A stretch of DNA of 64,000 nt from Candidatus Kapaibacterium sp. (GCA_004292595.1 RDXM01000085.1:1-64000); one strand, 5' to 3'. Shown: positions 37,569 to 48,383, counted from the first letter of the stretch. A program made the numbers and translations. The notes: generated by a model from the sequence alone, not told the origin.

Positions 37569-40500
37569 ATGAGTTTTGCTATCGCAAAATTGCGTCAGTC
37601 AGCAAGCGCCTTGCTTGTTGTTTTGGCTGCGCTTTTGGTGGCGGCTCCGAGCCTTACGTTTGCACAGGGTACTGCGCAATCTGAGGTTGGGGGCGAAAGC
37701 CGTGACTTCCGTACGCGGGGTTCCGGCCGTTGGGTGGACTTGACCACGTGGCAAGTCTATCGCTCTGGTACCTGGGTGAATTCTGATGTTGCTGTTGGTA
37801 TTCCCAACGCTGCAACAAACGTCTTCATCGAAACTAACCACACCATTATCGCTACACGTGCTAACGTTGGCAACACCATTGCTTACAATGGTTCGCAAGC
37901 GTGGGCGTTCTTGGAAGTGAATAACCTGAATATCAACACTGCTGCGTCGGTAACGACAACGTGGGGTTCTATTCCTGGTTTCATTCGCACTGGCGACTGG
38001 TACGATGGTGACCGCTTTGGTGGCCGCGTTTCTCAGCGCCCGAGCCAGTTCCAAGGTACTGGTCTCAATATTATTGGTGACCAAGATATCTACTTGGCAA
38101 ACAATAGTACCTTGATTAACCAAGGACAGATTAACATCGCTCCTGTTCGCGCAATCGACTTGGAGCCGGCTGGTGGTAACGTTCCGCAACCACGTAACAT
38201 GGAGTTGCGTGTCTATGGTAAGCTCCGCTACTATGCGGGTGCTGCTGGCAATCGCACCGACCGTGATGCGAGTATCCAAGTAACGGCTGCAACTATCGGT
38301 ACTGGTTCTACCATCGTTTTCCGTGGTCGCACTCGTATTATCACCGAACCGCAAGAGTGGTCAACCACACTTGCTACACAAACCGGTTACTTCGATAACA
38401 CCGCCTTTGTTGGTGGTCCGCTTGGTGCTAACCTCGAATCAGCAGGTAGCTTAGGCGCAGGTGGTACGGCACTCCGTATCAATAACTTCCGTGGTTTGAT
38501 GGGTCGTAACTCGTTCTGGACAGCTATTTTCGACCTTGGTCGTGTGGTTGACCGTAACTTCTCGACCGACCTCTTCACCGGTCCTGGCGATGACCCATCG
38601 ACAGCTGTTGGTACATTGCAAGGTTCGTTCACTGCAGGTATCATCCAAGTTCGTCGTGGTACACTCCGCTTTGAGGGCGAAGCTCTCTTGGCAAACGAGG
38701 GTGCTGTTACGTCTGGTTCTATCCAGATTATGAACAACGCTATCCTTGTGATGGCTGGTAATGGCAACATCGGTCGTACCGCTGTGCCGCTTCAAAACTT
38801 CGCTGACATCTATGCAGGTCGCACCACGTGGACAGCATGGGGTACGCAAACTGCAAACGCAGCTCAAACTGCGGGTGTATATCATTTCATCAGCACTCCT
38901 ATCGGTGCAGAGTACGCAGTAACATCTCGTATGCGTTACTTTGTTGTTGAAGAGGGTGGCGCGTTGGATTTCCAAGGCGTTGTAGGCTCGTTGTCTGCTG
39001 CTGACGTTCGCTTCAACGGTACGGTTATCTACTCTCGTACTGGTGAACAGGACTTGGTACAAAACTCTCCGTTCTTGTCGTTTAACCCGAACGGTCCAGC
39101 TTTGCCTACCACTACACTTGCTGCAGCTTCTACGGCTCGCAACGTCAATGGTGGTGAGAATGGTTTGTTTGACCCGTTCAACAACAACTACCATTCTAAC
39201 TATGCTAGTGCTGCTGCTGGTATCCAAACTGGTGACCCAGTTCTTGGTACGATCCAAGCATATGGCACAGCTCCAGCAAGTCTTGGTATTGGTACGGCAG
39301 CTCTTTGGCAGCCTTCTACCACCGCAGCGTACAGCCACTTGGTATTCCGTGGCGACGGTACGAAATTCATGCCGGTAACAACAGTAACCATCTCTCGTGG
39401 TCTTATCTTCCAAGGTTTGGCACGTACAGGTGTTCGTTTTGCTGCATATCCTGGTATTCCGCTTTCTATCGGTACAGCAGTTGCTGGAAAATTGACAGCA
39501 AACACCACGACTCTTGCTGCAAACGTTATTTCTCGTCCGTACTATCTTGAGCAGCCTTTTGGCGGTGAATTGTCTGACGGTGCGTCACGCACAGCAGCGA
39601 ACGGTTCAACAAAAGGTGGGTTCTTCCCCGTGCTTGCGTACCTTCGCGGTACAGGTTTGACGGGCTTGCGCCAAGAGAACAACATTGGTACAGGTCTTCG
39701 TGGTAGCTTGCTTCCAAACGAGCAAACACAGGCAAACAATGCTGCTGGTGCTTTCGCTGGCGAGCCATTCGGCGCACCGAACTACTCAATTTATGATGAC
39801 GTGAACTCAGCAACAGTAGCACAGCCGATGTGGTCTGTGTACGGTGGTAACACCGACCCAGTTGCATATGTAGGCTTCACAACAGCTTCTACCCGTCCGT
39901 TCTTCACCACAGGTGGTCAGTTTACCACATTGTGGACAGCCGATATGTATCGTATGTACCCAGAGGGTGATTCGTACCCAATGGCAATGGTGCTTTCAGC
40001 ATCTATCAACCGTGAGCAATTGGATATGTCGCCATGGAACAAGCCAGCAGTAGTGCATGGTTTGCCAGCAGAGCCGTCATACTTCCAGGTTGCTGGCGCG
40101 ACCGCACAGTACGGACACGGCGCACGCGCTGTATGGTACACAGGTTCATATGTAACCCAATCTATTGGTGGTCAGTTCGACGGTGTTATCCGCCAAACAC
40201 TTGACCGTGTAAACGGTTCTGGTGGTGCAAACGGAACACTTCAAACACCAATCCAAACAGGTTTGAACGTTTCTGGTGCAACGGGCTTGAACGCGGGTAA
40301 CTTTACCCCGGGCTTCCCTGTTATCACCAACAGCTTGTATGACTACGCTATCAACACAACTGCAACAACAACATTGCAGTATGACACCGAAGCAAGCGAT
40401 ATCATGTCGCAAGTAGAGTTCCCGATGGGTGCAATTGCTCCGCATAACCTCGTTATGAACGGTGCTTCTAACACGATTCAGGTTCTCCCAATCCGCACAG

Positions 40501-43500
40501 CAGACTACCGTTTGCCGACAGATGCAGGTCTTTCATATGGTAATGGTAGCAGTGCTGCTTTCATTCTCAACTCTTTGGACTTTGCAAACAAGAACGCTAC
40601 ATTGTACGGTTCTTCTGCTGGTACGATTATTCTTGGACCTGAGTACACGAACTCAACCAACGGTAACCTTCAGCGTAATGCAATCGACCCACGCACAGGC
40701 TTGTATCAGGCTTCGGCTATCTACAACCAAAGCGTTGTTGGTGCAGCTATCACCCCTGGTGTTGGCGGTTCGGCATATATCGACACGCGCCCAGACGTTG
40801 TAAATCCACGCAACTTGCTTGCGAACGATATGTACACCTCTGGCTCTGGTCTTCGCCCAACGAATACCCTTACCGGTACATTCGATGGTCGCGTCCGTGC
40901 AGGCTTCCCACAATTCCGCGTAACTGCTCCGCCATTTAGCGGTGGAACAGCAATCAGCTACCCAACAACCCCAGTAAACGACTTCGGTCGTCGTGGCGAC
41001 TTCAACAACTTCGGTTTGGTTGAACTTCGTCGTGGTACACTTCGCATTCCAAGCCAGAACATCACTGCTGGCATCCCTGAGCCTTCAAATGGTCTCCCGG
41101 CAATCTTCAACTATACATTCGTATTGTCTTCGACAGCTATTGCTTCTCTTGACCAAGCAAACGTAACCTACGGTACGCCTGCTCAAGGTATCAGCACACC
41201 AGTTGGCGTAAACAATGCAAATGCACAAGTGTTGTTGTCAGAAGCATCTGGCGCAGACGCATATCCGGCATTTACTGGCTGGGTACCATTCGGTGTTCGT
41301 AACGTATCTGCAAATCCTGGCGTAACAACCCCAGCGGTTGTTCGTGGTCCTGCAGGTCCGGCGAACTTGGCTGGTATTCTTGTTGGTGGTGATTTGGCAA
41401 ATATCGTCTTCACTGGCGGTACAGGTGGTACAATCAGCGGTGCAGCACTTGCAACAGCACGTGCAAACAGCGGTAGCTACCTTGCTGGTTCGAGCGCATA
41501 TCCAGTTTCATATGGTGCAACAGACAACCTTAACACTGGTAACACAGAGTTGGCTGCTGGTGTAGGCGTTTTGGGTATTTTGTCTGTCGCTCCGGCGTTC
41601 ATTGCTACATCTCCGTTTAACCAAGCGGCAGTTGCAGCAGCCCCACAAAATGGTAGCACAAACCGTTACAATGCAGGTCCTGAAATGACCAACGATGCAG
41701 ACCAAAGCCTTGTAACAGTAAGCTATGTTGATGGTTTTAGCGCACGCGTTAGCCCAGCAACAATTCCATTCTCTGGTAACAACCAAGTCTATCCGCCGTT
41801 TACAACAAATGCTCCGGCATCAAACGTAACCAGCTCTGCATACAATTCAGGTGTCGTTCGTGCAAACAACGCATGGAACGTGGACTTGCCACGCGTAACA
41901 GGTGGCTTGCAGCACTTGACATGGTTGCGTGCTACAACAAACGTTCTTACGCTTGTTGGTAACATGGCAAATGGCACAACCCCAGGCACACCGGATGCAA
42001 GTGGCGTAACAGCTACCAATCCAGAGTCTGCTGGTTTGCAAATTTATGGTACAATCGCTACTGCTCGCGGTGACATCGACTTGAACGGTCGTAACATCGA
42101 ATTGGGTGGAAATCGCTCTGTACTTGTAGAGACATTCGAGCGTACACCATATGTTGGTGCTCCGTCTCCAATCGCGGGTGCTATGCCTGACTCTACGTTT
42201 GGCAATCCGCTTTGGTCTGCTATCCAAGTAAGCTCTCCACGCCTCTTCAACGGTACAAGTGGTTTTGTTACTGGTGGTAATGGTGGTGGTCGTACAGGCG
42301 ACCCAACACCAGTATATCCGTCTCGTCCTTCTACGGTTATCAACAATCACCGTTCAGTACGTGCGTATATTGGTTTGACATCACACCGTAACGTCGCTGC
42401 AATGAACCAAGGTCTTGGTATTGACCAAGTAAACGAAGAGCCAGCAGGCTTGGGTGCGCACATTTATCAAACAGGTAACCCAGTACAATTCCGTGTTCGC
42501 CGTTGGCAAACACGCGGTGTTGGTCTGCATGGTGCATTGACCACCCGTCCGAACGTTCGTACAACCGACCGCTACTGGCAAATCGAAACAACCGGTACTT
42601 TGACCACCCCAATGGGTCGTTCAGAAATCCGCTTGCAATATGTTGATACTGACCTCTTGAACGAGAACGGTATTATCCCTGGTTTGGCTCCGGCTTCTTT
42701 GAACATCTTCCGTGCTCAAGGTGGCTTGCAGTACCAAAATCCGAACTCAGCATTCCTTGGACCGTTCCAAGCTCTTGCTGCTCAGATATTGGTTGGACCA
42801 AACTCGTATAACTTTGTGAAGCAATTGACACTTGTCGGTGCTACACAAACAGTAAACGGTAATGTTGTGTTGAATACAGGTAACTTCGCAGAAGGTGCTC
42901 CAGCTGGTGGTTTGTCTCCAGACCGCACCAACCCTGATCCAAATCGTGGTTTCAACATCTGGGCAATCGGTGTTCCGGCTCCAGTATGTTTGGTTCTTCG
43001 TGGTCAGCGCTTTGGCGGTACCTACGGTGATCCTATTGGCTCTGGTAGTGGCTTTACCGCAGCGTCTGCTACAGATGCAGGTGGTTATCAAATCCCACAA
43101 TTCCCGAACCAATTCGGTTCGACACAATTTGGTGGTGGTGTTAGCATTGCAACAGCAAACAACTACGGTCCGATTATTGGTCCGTTCAAAGCTGGTGTTC
43201 CAACGATTGCTACAATCATTGGTGAGCTTTTGGATGAATTTGGTAACGTTGCAACAACAAACTTCTCAACAGGTGCTTCACTTGTGATTGGTAACTTGGA
43301 CGCAACACAAGGTATTCCAACATTGTCTGTTGGTGCAAACCCGAACAACCAAGGCGTTTCTGGTGAAACTGCTTCTGGTAACGCATATGGTGTTGTTGCT
43401 GGTAACTCTGGCTTGACATTGAATGCTGTTTCTGGCGCGCCAGTTGGCGGTCGTTTTGAATGGCCTGGTGTTCGTCTTGAAGGCGTTGCTTCGACGACAG

Positions 43501-46322
43501 TCACCCTTTCGCTTCGCAATGACTTTGTTGGTGGTCCATATGGCTCACTCGACAACGCTATTGTTGCTGTTCGTGGTGGTTCACGCTCAACCCCAGTGCC
43601 GAATACCGAAGGTGGTATCACCTTCTGCGGCGGTGGTCCAGCAGTACAAGTATCACTTCAAGGTGGCTTCCCGTACGGCGTAACCTTTGCAACACAAAAT
43701 GCTCAAAATATCCAGTTTGCTGCACCGGGCCGCGTTGGTCAGGTTGCTGTTGGTGCTTTGGGTGTTTGTAGCGCAACCGGCGGCTTCGACGGTTCATTGG
43801 CTGATATTATCGTTGGCACAACAGTAGAATTCCCATTCTCTGATCCAGGCTTCAACCGTATCACGGTTATCGTTCGCGACCGCTTCGATAACTTGTCTTC
43901 GTTCGCAACACAAGCTACCATTAGCTTGGGTGGCCCGACGATTGACCAAACACGTACACCAGTTATCGGTAACGTTGCTACCTCGCGTCCATTGTGGGGT
44001 CTTGGCAAATTTGGTCGTGAAGTAAACGGTACGCCAACAAACGCTGTTCCTGGTATTGCTCGCGCAGTATCTGATTTGGCTGCAAGCATCGGTGTTCCGA
44101 CAGCATTGCCTCCGTTTAGCTCAACCGCTTTGGTAAACCAAGCGCAAAGCAACAACGCTTCTCGCGTATCTCCGGCTGTATTGCCGACAGGTGCTGGTTA
44201 TCCGCCAACAAACAATCCGCAGCTTGTAAGCAACTTCGCTATCTTCGAGAACTTCCAAGTATGGGGTGCGACAGCAGCGAACGTTACATTGGCTGTAAAC
44301 GTCCTCAACGGTGATCCGTACATCCCAGGTCCGACTGTTGGTCAGTCTGGTATCCCGGTTGGTGCTTCTTCACCGAAGATTACCTCTGCTGTTGTTTGTA
44401 TTCGTCCAGGTCGCGCAATTGGTATCGCTCCGGTCTTGATTCCTGACATCTATAACAATGGTGTCTTGAACCGTATGCCGTCGCGTATGTATATTGGTCG
44501 CTCAAATGCAAGTGATCCACGTACATGGTTCTATGTACAAGCAGTGGATGAGTTCGGCAACCGTGTTGATAATGGTCCAAGCTCAGGTGGCACAGGCGGT
44601 ATCGCAAACATCACCTTCTACACCAACGCACAAGGCTTGCCTCGTTCGACAGGTGCAGGTGCTGCTGCTGACTTCCCTGCATTAGGCTTCTTCCAATTCA
44701 CACCGTCAAACGACCCATTTGTGAAGCTCAACAACGCTCCATATGCAGCTACTGGCACAGCATCACTTCCGTCAGTAAATGGTTTGTATGTGTTTAATAA
44801 CTTCAACCCAACAGGTCCACCAAGCGTAGACCCAATGGGTAATGACGTTGTTCTTACCTTTGAAGACACAAACTTGTCAGGTATCAAAGCTCCACGTAGC
44901 ACAGGTGTTGCACTTCCGTTGTTCCGTCCGATTCCGCCGGTAACAACAGCAACAACAACATTCTTGCCTGTACCGCGCGTTAGCCTTGTTATCCCGAACG
45001 CAGGCGAAGATGGTGCTCCAGCAAATGGCGCACAACGCATCTCGACAAACTCGTTGCTCTTGCGCGAGCGTCGCCACACAATGGCTGGTGCTGACAACGG
45101 TTTCCAAACCGGCTCTGTCCGCGTCGAACGCCCGACAAACGCAGTATCGAACGATGTTGCAGTTGGCTATACACTTACCTACGTCAATGTTAACCCTGAC
45201 CAACGCAATGCTCCATTGAATACCAACGGTATTCCTGGCACACGTGCTGTTACGTTGAACAACGAAGGTCCGGCACCAGCATTGTCATTGCCCGCAGCGG
45301 TGAACGCTACACCAGTACCGGTATTCACACCGGCACTTCCAGCAGCTACACCAGTACTTATCAACGGTTTGCAAGGCGACTTGTCTCCAGTCATCCCGGC
45401 TGGTACACGTCCGCAACAAACAGTAGGCGTTACTCAAGTTCCTGGCACCTTCTTCTTGGATGCAGGTACCGCAGCACAACGCGTAAACTTCACAGCACGT
45501 TGGAGCGACCAAGCATGGCCGCGCACACCGGGCTATCAAGGTTTGCGTGCTGCGATTATCGCACTCCGCGACCCAGATGCTCAGAACGCTACCATCTACT
45601 CGGTAGATCGCACTGCTGGCAGAGACTCAGCATTTGTCTTCTTGCTCGACCCAGCTCCGGCTCCTCCGGTGCTTATCAACGCAATCCAAGACAAAATCTT
45701 GCCGCGTCCTCGCCCAACAATGGCAACAGAAGACCGCATCGAACTCGAATCGCCGAAATGGCGTGAAGACGGAATCCCAGGTTTCGTGTTCTATGATGAT
45801 AACTATGACCCGATGACATACTCAGCAACGTCTGAAGATGCAACACAGGTTACAGCAACCATCGTAAACTCTGACCCACGCTTCCAAGGTCGTCCTTCGT
45901 TGTTCTACGCTGTACAACCAAGCGCAGACACAAACCGTGCTGCTGGTGTTCGCATCACAGTACGCGCATTCGACGGTACAATGGTTAGCCCAGAAGATGC
46001 TCGCTTTGCAGTTGATGATTTCATCGTCTATGTACGCAACAGCGTAACAAGCGTAGCGAACGCTTCTGAAATCGGTTTGACCGTATCTCCGAACCCAACT
46101 GTTGAGCGCATTGCTGTTCAAGCAACCGCAAAACAAACAGGCGCAATCCGTATTGTGATGACCAATGCTTTGGGTCAAGAAGTTGCTACTTCTACCCAAA
46201 ACGTTGCTGCAGGCACCACATTCCGTCAAGAATTCAACCTTGATGGCTTCGCTAGCGGTACATACTTTGTACAAGTTATCGAAGGTGGACGCACATTCAC
46301 ACAAAAAGTAACCAAATTCTAA
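37569..46322 (+). CDS. Giant secreted surface protein with T9SS C-terminal sorting domain
   Basis: A 2,917-residue secreted protein. Residues 1-32 form a signal peptide (MSFAIAKLRQ, hydrophobic core, LTFAQ). The body is a long Gly/Asn/Thr/Ala-rich beta-strand-rich chain with very few Cys or Lys. Three segments with a D-x-FGN/FDN pattern (about residues 1888, 2102 and 2326; VDEFGNRV is the clearest) recall invasin-like Ig domains. A cadherin-like segment lies near 2740-2830 (YDDNYDPMTYSATSED, VRAFDGTMVSPEDARF). The last ~75 residues form a Por/T9SS type A sorting domain (LTVSPNPTVERI, ALGQEVA, GTYFVQVI, VTKF). Codons are strongly biased (GGT, CGT, AAC), unlike its neighbours, which suggests high expression. 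Probably a surface layer, sheath or adhesin; homologues are not known to me. It is monocistronic. Confidence 0.9.
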   Translation: MSFAIAKLRQSASALLVVLAALLVAAPSLTFAQGTAQSEVGGESRDFRTRGSGRWVDLTTWQVYRSGTWVNSDVAVGIPNAATNVFIETNHTIIATRANVGNTIAYNGSQAWAFLEVNNLNINTAASVTTTWGSIPGFIRTGDWYDGDRFGGRVSQRPSQFQGTGLNIIGDQDIYLANNSTLINQGQINIAPVRAIDLEPAGGNVPQPRNMELRVYGKLRYYAGAAGNRTDRDASIQVTAATIGTGSTIVFRGRTRIITEPQEWSTTLATQTGYFDNTAFVGGPLGANLESAGSLGAGGTALRINNFRGLMGRNSFWTAIFDLGRVVDRNFSTDLFTGPGDDPSTAVGTLQGSFTAGIIQVRRGTLRFEGEALLANEGAVTSGSIQIMNNAILVMAGNGNIGRTAVPLQNFADIYAGRTTWTAWGTQTANAAQTAGVYHFISTPIGAEYAVTSRMRYFVVEEGGALDFQGVVGSLSAADVRFNGTVIYSRTGEQDLVQNSPFLSFNPNGPALPTTTLAAASTARNVNGGENGLFDPFNNNYHSNYASAAAGIQTGDPVLGTIQAYGTAPASLGIGTAALWQPSTTAAYSHLVFRGDGTKFMPVTTVTISRGLIFQGLARTGVRFAAYPGIPLSIGTAVAGKLTANTTTLAANVISRPYYLEQPFGGELSDGASRTAANGSTKGGFFPVLAYLRGTGLTGLRQENNIGTGLRGSLLPNEQTQANNAAGAFAGEPFGAPNYSIYDDVNSATVAQPMWSVYGGNTDPVAYVGFTTASTRPFFTTGGQFTTLWTADMYRMYPEGDSYPMAMVLSASINREQLDMSPWNKPAVVHGLPAEPSYFQVAGATAQYGHGARAVWYTGSYVTQSIGGQFDGVIRQTLDRVNGSGGANGTLQTPIQTGLNVSGATGLNAGNFTPGFPVITNSLYDYAINTTATTTLQYDTEASDIMSQVEFPMGAIAPHNLVMNGASNTIQVLPIRTADYRLPTDAGLSYGNGSSAAFILNSLDFANKNATLYGSSAGTIILGPEYTNSTNGNLQRNAIDPRTGLYQASAIYNQSVVGAAITPGVGGSAYIDTRPDVVNPRNLLANDMYTSGSGLRPTNTLTGTFDGRVRAGFPQFRVTAPPFSGGTAISYPTTPVNDFGRRGDFNNFGLVELRRGTLRIPSQNITAGIPEPSNGLPAIFNYTFVLSSTAIASLDQANVTYGTPAQGISTPVGVNNANAQVLLSEASGADAYPAFTGWVPFGVRNVSANPGVTTPAVVRGPAGPANLAGILVGGDLANIVFTGGTGGTISGAALATARANSGSYLAGSSAYPVSYGATDNLNTGNTELAAGVGVLGILSVAPAFIATSPFNQAAVAAAPQNGSTNRYNAGPEMTNDADQSLVTVSYVDGFSARVSPATIPFSGNNQVYPPFTTNAPASNVTSSAYNSGVVRANNAWNVDLPRVTGGLQHLTWLRATTNVLTLVGNMANGTTPGTPDASGVTATNPESAGLQIYGTIATARGDIDLNGRNIELGGNRSVLVETFERTPYVGAPSPIAGAMPDSTFGNPLWSAIQVSSPRLFNGTSGFVTGGNGGGRTGDPTPVYPSRPSTVINNHRSVRAYIGLTSHRNVAAMNQGLGIDQVNEEPAGLGAHIYQTGNPVQFRVRRWQTRGVGLHGALTTRPNVRTTDRYWQIETTGTLTTPMGRSEIRLQYVDTDLLNENGIIPGLAPASLNIFRAQGGLQYQNPNSAFLGPFQALAAQILVGPNSYNFVKQLTLVGATQTVNGNVVLNTGNFAEGAPAGGLSPDRTNPDPNRGFNIWAIGVPAPVCLVLRGQRFGGTYGDPIGSGSGFTAASATDAGGYQIPQFPNQFGSTQFGGGVSIATANNYGPIIGPFKAGVPTIATIIGELLDEFGNVATTNFSTGASLVIGNLDATQGIPTLSVGANPNNQGVSGETASGNAYGVVAGNSGLTLNAVSGAPVGGRFEWPGVRLEGVASTTVTLSLRNDFVGGPYGSLDNAIVAVRGGSRSTPVPNTEGGITFCGGGPAVQVSLQGGFPYGVTFATQNAQNIQFAAPGRVGQVAVGALGVCSATGGFDGSLADIIVGTTVEFPFSDPGFNRITVIVRDRFDNLSSFATQATISLGGPTIDQTRTPVIGNVATSRPLWGLGKFGREVNGTPTNAVPGIARAVSDLAASIGVPTALPPFSSTALVNQAQSNNASRVSPAVLPTGAGYPPTNNPQLVSNFAIFENFQVWGATAANVTLAVNVLNGDPYIPGPTVGQSGIPVGASSPKITSAVVCIRPGRAIGIAPVLIPDIYNNGVLNRMPSRMYIGRSNASDPRTWFYVQAVDEFGNRVDNGPSSGGTGGIANITFYTNAQGLPRSTGAGAAADFPALGFFQFTPSNDPFVKLNNAPYAATGTASLPSVNGLYVFNNFNPTGPPSVDPMGNDVVLTFEDTNLSGIKAPRSTGVALPLFRPIPPVTTATTTFLPVPRVSLVIPNAGEDGAPANGAQRISTNSLLLRERRHTMAGADNGFQTGSVRVERPTNAVSNDVAVGYTLTYVNVNPDQRNAPLNTNGIPGTRAVTLNNEGPAPALSLPAAVNATPVPVFTPALPAATPVLINGLQGDLSPVIPAGTRPQQTVGVTQVPGTFFLDAGTAAQRVNFTARWSDQAWPRTPGYQGLRAAIIALRDPDAQNATIYSVDRTAGRDSAFVFLLDPAPAPPVLINAIQDKILPRPRPTMATEDRIELESPKWREDGIPGFVFYDDNYDPMTYSATSEDATQVTATIVNSDPRFQGRPSLFYAVQPSADTNRAAGVRITVRAFDGTMVSPEDARFAVDDFIVYVRNSVTSVANASEIGLTVSPNPTVERIAVQATAKQTGAIRIVMTNALGQEVATSTQNVAAGTTFRQEFNLDGFASGTYFVQVIEGGRTFTQKVTKF

Positions 46323-46361
46323 TTGAACGTGAGTTCAGTTGAATAATAGCTTTTTAGGTAA

Positions 46362-46400
46362 AAAGCCGTCTCCTGCAAAGGGGGCGGCTTTCTTTTTTTC
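46362..46400 (+). terminator. Rho-independent terminator after the giant gene
   Basis: aaagccg (46362-46368) and cggcttt (46385-46391) pair, followed by ctttttttc. It lies 40 bases after the stop codon and just before miaE. Confidence 0.85.
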
Positions 46401-46426
46401 TCCATTTCAGATTTGCCATTACGATT

Positions 46427-47005
46427 ATGCTCTGTCTTCAAATTCCAACAAACAGCGCGTGGCTTGATGTTGCGGCAGCGAACATCGTTGCGGTGATGAA
46501 AGACCATGCTCATTGTGAAAAGAAAGCTGCCCTGAACGCGCTCTATCTTTTGGCGCAATATTCCGAACATGACGCGCTTGTTCGCGAAATGATTACCGTG
46601 CTGGAAGAAGAAACTGCCCATTTTAAGCTGATGGTGGGCGAACTCAGGCAGCGCGGGCATTCGATTGGGCGCGATAAAGGAAATTCATATGCCAAGCAGC
46701 TTGCCGCGCTCGTCCGCCCGAATGAACCCAAGCGATTTCTCGACACGTTGCTTGTCGATGCGCTCATTGAAGCACGTTCCTGCGAGCGATTTACCTTGCT
46801 GGCTGGGTGCGAAGCGATTCCCGAAGATTTACGTGGAATTTATCACGCGCTCATGGCTTCGGAAGAAGGGCATTACCTGACCTTTGTGTGCTTAGCGAAA
46901 GAATTTTTTCCTGAACACGAGGTGGATACACGCTTCTATGAGTTATGCCGCGAGGAAGCTGCGATTGTACGGTCTTTGCCCAACAAGCCTACTATGCACG
47001 GATAA
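46427..47005 (+). CDS. miaE: tRNA-(ms2io6A)37 hydroxylase MiaE
   Basis: MiaE is a non-haem diiron monooxygenase that hydroxylates the isopentenyl group of ms2i6A at tRNA position 37. The 192-residue all-helical protein has paired Glu/His metal ligands visible as DHAHCEKKAALNA, EEETAHFKLM, EARSCERFTLL and ASEEGHYLTF, the pattern of a ferritin-like diiron site. The length is typical of the short bacterial form. It follows the terminator of the giant gene and stands alone. Its substrate requires MiaA and MiaB, which are not in the window. Confidence 0.9.
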   Translation: MLCLQIPTNSAWLDVAAANIVAVMKDHAHCEKKAALNALYLLAQYSEHDALVREMITVLEEETAHFKLMVGELRQRGHSIGRDKGNSYAKQLAALVRPNEPKRFLDTLLVDALIEARSCERFTLLAGCEAIPEDLRGIYHALMASEEGHYLTFVCLAKEFFPEHEVDTRFYELCREEAAIVRSLPNKPTMHG

Positions 47006-47069
47006 ACCTATTGGTGTGAAATTTTTTTTAAAGAATGAGAAAAGTTTTTCTTAATTTTTTTATCTTTAC

Positions 47070-47098
47070 TTGACTTTGTGCTTAAATTATTTTACATT
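47070..47098 (+). promoter_or_regulatory. Candidate promoter of the beta-barrel protein gene
   Basis: ttgact (47070-47075) and tacatt (47093-47098) are separated by 17 bases in a very AT-rich 232-bp gap. This would give a leader of about 130 bases before the ATG at 47238. Confidence 0.4.
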
Positions 47099-47237
47099 GC
47101 AGTCGAAAAAACAGTAGTTTGTTGAAAAATGTAGTAATAACGCGCTTTTCATTGTTCATCGGATAGTTCATCACATTATACAAGCTATAAATATCCCAAA
47201 CTACCAATATCACTTTCTCCACTTTTTTAGGTCATGT

Positions 47238-48335
47238 ATGAAATCAGTAAATGGTACTCTTTCTCAGATTCGTCTGTTTGTGGTAATGGCTATGCTTGCT
47301 TTAGGTGCACTTGCCATACCTCATCAGGTTCTGCTGGCGCAAGACGCGCCGAAAATTGCACCGCCAACCTTTAGTTTTTCCGCATATGTGGACACCTATT
47401 TTGCTTTCGATAATGATGCGACTGAAATAGCAGGTGCGCCGAGCGGAGCGCGTCAGTTCTCGTACTTGGGCTATGTGAAAAATCAATTTAGCTTGAATAC
47501 CGCACAAATAACGGGTTCGCTTACGTCCGACGATTATCGTGCATTTGTTACCCTGCACTATGGCGATTTACGCCGCTCTGCCTACGACGGACTCACGCGC
47601 TTTAATGCGCTTCAGCAAGCAAATGCGGGCTTCCGTTTGGTAGATAAAATCTGGATTGATGCGGGCTTGTTCTACACGCATATTGGCGGCGAAGGCTTGC
47701 TTCCGCGTGATAATTGGTTCACGCTTTACGCGCTGGCAACCAACAACGAGCCGTTCTACCAAGCAGGTGTGCGAGCTTCCTACGAAAGCAGCACCTTTCA
47801 AGCGCAGTTGCATCTTTTGAATGGCTATGGTGTTTTTGAAGATAATAACGCTGATAAGTCGTTGGGGTGGTTTATTGGCTTTACGCCATCGTCGGTGATT
47901 AGCGCGTCCATAAGCGGTCTTTTGGGCAATGAGCAAGCAACGGGAACGGCTGCTGCTACGCGCATTTACAACAATGCTGTGGTAACTGTTACGCCATTCG
48001 AGCCGCTGAGTATTAAGGGGCAAGTGGATTTAGGCTTGGAGTCTGGCAAAACCTATCTTGCAGGCTTTGGTGCGGTGAAGTATATGATTACGCCAAAGCT
48101 CTCGGTTGCTGCTCGGTATGAATTTATCAACAATCCAGGCGCAATTATTACCTCCGAAATTGCGGGTGGTGGCTTTGGTGCGTCAGTAGAATTTCGCCCG
48201 ATTCCCACAAGCTATATTCGTGCAGAAATGCGCTCCTTGCAGTTCGACAGCAAATATACTCCCTTCCTTGATGCGAGCAAGCGTGCGACCAGTTCTCGTT
48301 TAGAAGGCGTTTTGACGCTTGGTTTCTGGCTGTAA
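47238..48335 (+). CDS. Outer-membrane beta-barrel protein (BBP2/OmpL-like)
   Basis: A 365-residue protein with a signal peptide of about 35 residues ending in VLLAQ. The mature chain begins with SFSAYVDTYFAFD and alternates amphipathic strands to the end, with FVTLHYGDL, WIDAGLFYTHIG, FEDNNADKSLGWFIG and SVAARYEFINNPG. It finishes on an aromatic terminal strand (LEGVLTLGFWL), as expected for an outer-membrane barrel. The layout matches the putative beta-barrel porin-2 family. The transported substrate is unknown. A hairpin terminator follows. Confidence 0.82.
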   Translation: MKSVNGTLSQIRLFVVMAMLALGALAIPHQVLLAQDAPKIAPPTFSFSAYVDTYFAFDNDATEIAGAPSGARQFSYLGYVKNQFSLNTAQITGSLTSDDYRAFVTLHYGDLRRSAYDGLTRFNALQQANAGFRLVDKIWIDAGLFYTHIGGEGLLPRDNWFTLYALATNNEPFYQAGVRASYESSTFQAQLHLLNGYGVFEDNNADKSLGWFIGFTPSSVISASISGLLGNEQATGTAAATRIYNNAVVTVTPFEPLSIKGQVDLGLESGKTYLAGFGAVKYMITPKLSVAARYEFINNPGAIITSEIAGGGFGASVEFRPIPTSYIRAEMRSLQFDSKYTPFLDASKRATSSRLEGVLTLGFWL

Positions 48336-48383
48336 GGTGAGTATTGTCGGGGCGGATAGGTGTGCGCGAATACACAAAAAATC

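Noticed and set aside
38451-39413. 320-codon minus-strand frame inside the giant gene, and several others up to 46304
   Set aside because: They are rich in Arg, Cys and Ser from reversed GGT/CGT codons and show no start context or domain. The plus-strand protein has a signal peptide and a T9SS domain at its ends.
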